Source: Bog-793 sp050013835
GTDB lineage: Bacteria; Actinomycetota; Acidimicrobiia; Acidimicrobiales; Bog-793
Assembly: GCA_050013835.1 (NCBI GenBank)
Contig: JBEKEM010000006.1
Coordinates: 1 to 64,000, forward strand
Direction of reading: 5' to 3'
Length of the DNA stretch: 64,000 nucleotides
Position 1 is the stretch's first letter. Each line of letters begins with the position of its first letter. Both the position numbers and the translations under genes were made by a program. The notes under the pieces are model-generated. The model was not told the origin of the DNA, made no database searches, and worked only from the letters and a program-made list of their open reading frames with translations. This document shows positions 62,035-64,000 of this stretch, in pieces.

Positions 62035-62250
62035 ATTCTCCGAGCTGTGTTCGGCACAGGCGCCCCCAGGGTGGCACGGACCCCAAGACTGCTGAGACGC
62101 CATGAGTGATTCGTCTGAGCCGAGACCAGAGCGCCGACTCGATGCTCTGTCAGGGCAGCTGGCGATGAGTACGAGAGCTCCCACGGCGAACTCTCGTCGG
62201 CAAGGCTCTTCTCCTCCGCGCGGCTCGTCTGAGATGAGGACGATGGACAG

Positions 62251-63852
62251 ATGACCGTCGTCAGCGGAGTCGCCGAACCCGTGAGAGAACCAGAGGAGAG
62301 CACCGGTATCCCCATTGGGGGTCGCGATACGACCGCTTGGTGGTTGGCGCTCGTTGCCGCGATTGTGTCGATCGCTTCGACGGTCTACTTCTTCGCGAAA
62401 GGCGACCTCTTGCTCTACGAGGACGCGATCTCCCACCTGCAGATCGCTCACCGCGTCTTGTTCAGCCCAACCACTGGGCCCGTCCAGCTGGGCTATGCCT
62501 GGCTGCCGCTGCCACATATCTTGATGTTGCCGTTCGTATGGATTAATTCTCTCTATTTTGACGGCTTGGCTGGGAGCTTCACCTCGATGGCGAGCTACGT
62601 CATCGCCTCGGTGTTGATCTACAAGATCGTTCTCCGCCTGACCCGGGGTAATAAGGCCGCCGCGTTGGTTGGGGCGTTCGTCTTCATGGCAAACCCCAAC
62701 GTGCTCTACATGCAAAGCCTCCCGATGACGGAGCTCTTGTTCTACGCCACGATCCTGGGGGGGATTTATGGATTGCAGTGTTGGGCCGAGACCGAAAAGA
62801 AATCCTACCTATTCGGTGGGTGTTTCTCCCTAGTACTCGCAACGCTCACGCGTTACGAAGCGTGGGTCCTGGCAGCCGCTCTCTTTGCGGTCGTGGTCCA
62901 CACCTGCCTGCACCGGCACTACAGCTGGGTGAAGCTGAAGGCGATCGTGCTCGTCACTTCGGCCACGACTTTTGTCGGGGTACTTCTCTGGATCGCGTGG
63001 AGCGAGTTCTACTTCGGAAACCCGTTGGCCTTCTACGACGGCAAGTACACGAATCCAGACATCTCCGTCAAACCCAACAACGAACAACTTCACCACTTCG
63101 TCGTCTCGCTGAAGACCTATCTATACGCCATCGATGACAACCTCCATCCGCTTGTCATCGGTTTGGCACTCGCGGGCCTCCTTGTACTGCTCATCCGCCT
63201 CCGGTTGTCCCCGGAATCGTTGCCGACACTCGCCACCCTGGTATTTGTCCCCTTCTACGTGCTTGGTCTCTACGAGGGGCAGCGCCCGATGGGCGTTACT
63301 CAGTTCGGAGGTGGCCTGCTGAACGTTCGCTACGGACTCGTCATGGTGCTGCCGGCAGCGATTCTTGCCGGCTACCTGGTCAGCACGTTCACCCGGACGG
63401 TCCTTTTCAGGGTCGCGCTCGGCGTCGCCTGTGTCGTCCTCGCCGGTTCCTTCACGTACGAGGGTTTCCAGAGAATCGACACCAACATCGCTACCGTGCA
63501 AGAACCACTCAACATCGCGAATACACGCGGCGGACTCGTCCAGAGATTCGCAGATGCCGGAGCCTTCCTGAGGCGCCACTACACGGGCGGCCTCATACTC
63601 GAACAGGAGTGGGGAAGCCAGGAGGTGTTGTTCGACGCCAGGATTTCCACACAGGAGAACGTCTACGAGGGCAGCTACAACCTATGGGCCGCAGCTCTCG
63701 AGGATCCGGCAAGATCCCACATCAAGTGGATCGTCATGCGAATGGACGACTGGGGTGATCAGGTGTTCACGACTCTTCACGATTCGTCAAGACTCAAGCC
63801 CTACAAGCTCGTGTACGACCGTCACGGCTACCGCATCTACGAGAGGAGCTGA
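62251..63852 (+). CDS. Polytopic membrane glycosyltransferase-like protein (GT-C)
   Basis: A 533-residue protein starting at ATG 62251. It has about eleven membrane helices. The first outer loop, YEDAISHLQIAHRVLF then GYAWLPLPHILMLPF, has the paired acidic residues (ED) and aromatic pattern of GT-C enzymes such as mannosyl- or arabinosyltransferases that use polyprenyl-phosphate sugars. A soluble C-terminal part (about 425-533) includes GGLILEQEWGSQEVLFDAR (in pieces ILEQEWGSQEVL). With the GT2 enzyme nearby it could form a donor-and-transfer pair. The acceptor is unknown. Confidence 0.75.
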   Translation: MTVVSGVAEPVREPEESTGIPIGGRDTTAWWLALVAAIVSIASTVYFFAKGDLLLYEDAISHLQIAHRVLFSPTTGPVQLGYAWLPLPHILMLPFVWINSLYFDGLAGSFTSMASYVIASVLIYKIVLRLTRGNKAAALVGAFVFMANPNVLYMQSLPMTELLFYATILGGIYGLQCWAETEKKSYLFGGCFSLVLATLTRYEAWVLAAALFAVVVHTCLHRHYSWVKLKAIVLVTSATTFVGVLLWIAWSEFYFGNPLAFYDGKYTNPDISVKPNNEQLHHFVVSLKTYLYAIDDNLHPLVIGLALAGLLVLLIRLRLSPESLPTLATLVFVPFYVLGLYEGQRPMGVTQFGGGLLNVRYGLVMVLPAAILAGYLVSTFTRTVLFRVALGVACVVLAGSFTYEGFQRIDTNIATVQEPLNIANTRGGLVQRFADAGAFLRRHYTGGLILEQEWGSQEVLFDARISTQENVYEGSYNLWAAALEDPARSHIKWIVMRMDDWGDQVFTTLHDSSRLKPYKLVYDRHGYRIYERS

Positions 63853-64000
63853 GTGGTTCGCGTGCGGCACACGGAGAAACCCAGCTACACCAGGTACTCA
63901 GCTGAGAAGCTCCTGAGCCTTCCGCAGCGCCTCTTTGCCTTCGCGCTTGCCGGCGCGGTGATCGCGAGCCTGATCTTCCGATCGCACATGACACTCATCG
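63853..64000 (+). CDS. Membrane-associated protein, N-terminal fragment
   Basis: The gene begins at GTG 63853 immediately after the preceding stop codon and runs off the right edge; 49 residues are visible. GAGGAG lies just upstream. A polar start (VVRVRHTEKPSYTRYSAEKLL) leads into a hydrophobic helix (LFAFALAGAVIASLIF). This is consistent with the N-terminal helix of a membrane glycosyltransferase or processing enzyme in the same operon, but too little is present to name it. Confidence 0.5.
   Translation, partial: MVRVRHTEKPSYTRYSAEKLLSLPQRLFAFALAGAVIASLIFRSHMTLI

Overview
The window is high-GC, densely coded DNA from an actinobacterium. The mec-cysO-cysM-murI-rph-rdgB block, the actinobacterial-type phosphofructokinase, the LysM/BTAD membrane regulator, class II (B12) ribonucleotide reductase and frequent GTG/TTG starts with ATGA/GTGA overlaps all fit Actinomycetota. 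The gene set resembles the Acidimicrobiia, but that assignment is inference. No rRNA, CRISPR array or intact integrase was seen.

Layout. 0-12 kb: the start of a PAS sensor, an SRPBCC protein, a lone prepilin-like gene, a secreted DUF3089 hydrolase, an MBL-rhodanese protein, aldehyde dehydrogenase, a DUF3048 protein, alanine dehydrogenase, and a two-gene operon for a LysM/BTAD membrane protein plus a Thr-rich membrane protein. 12-19 kb: pirin, phosphofructokinase, a COG4280 membrane pair, and the Leloir operon galK-galE-galT. 19-31 kb: a TPR-GGDEF cyclase, a Cdd1-like HhH protein, ssrA and smpB, the mec/cysO/cysM sulfur-carrier cysteine pathway, murI-rph-rdgB, two Cys-rich small proteins, a GT4 glycosyltransferase, an SRPBCC protein and an LLM-type oxidoreductase. 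31-42 kb: nrdJ, tryptophanase, and a LivJHMGF importer operon whose last gene is kynureninase. 43-48 kb: a stand-alone riboflavin kinase, a cupin protein and a PadR-ABC-FtsX export operon.

48.6-54.7 kb is the accessory heart of the window. A small tRNA cluster (Lys-CTT, His-GTG, Arg-TCT) is flanked on both sides by short islands. Each island is bounded by an intact tRNA and an exact partial copy of that tRNA's 3' half: 45 bp for tRNA-Lys and 43 bp for tRNA-Arg. These look like attachment-site duplications. The left island carries one large GT-C-like membrane protein. The right island carries a protein with an RNEAVH (HEPN-type Rx4H) motif, a small membrane protein, a methyltransferase and a hypothetical gene. 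Neither holds an integrase.

55-64 kb is a surface-glycan locus: GT-C-like polytopic membrane proteins, an NAD-dependent sugar epimerase, a GtrB/DPM-like GT2 enzyme, a secreted GH113-like hydrolase, a decayed IS3-family transposase and the start of another membrane-associated gene. The galactose operon and the GT4 gene may feed the same envelope biology, but this is inferred from context only.
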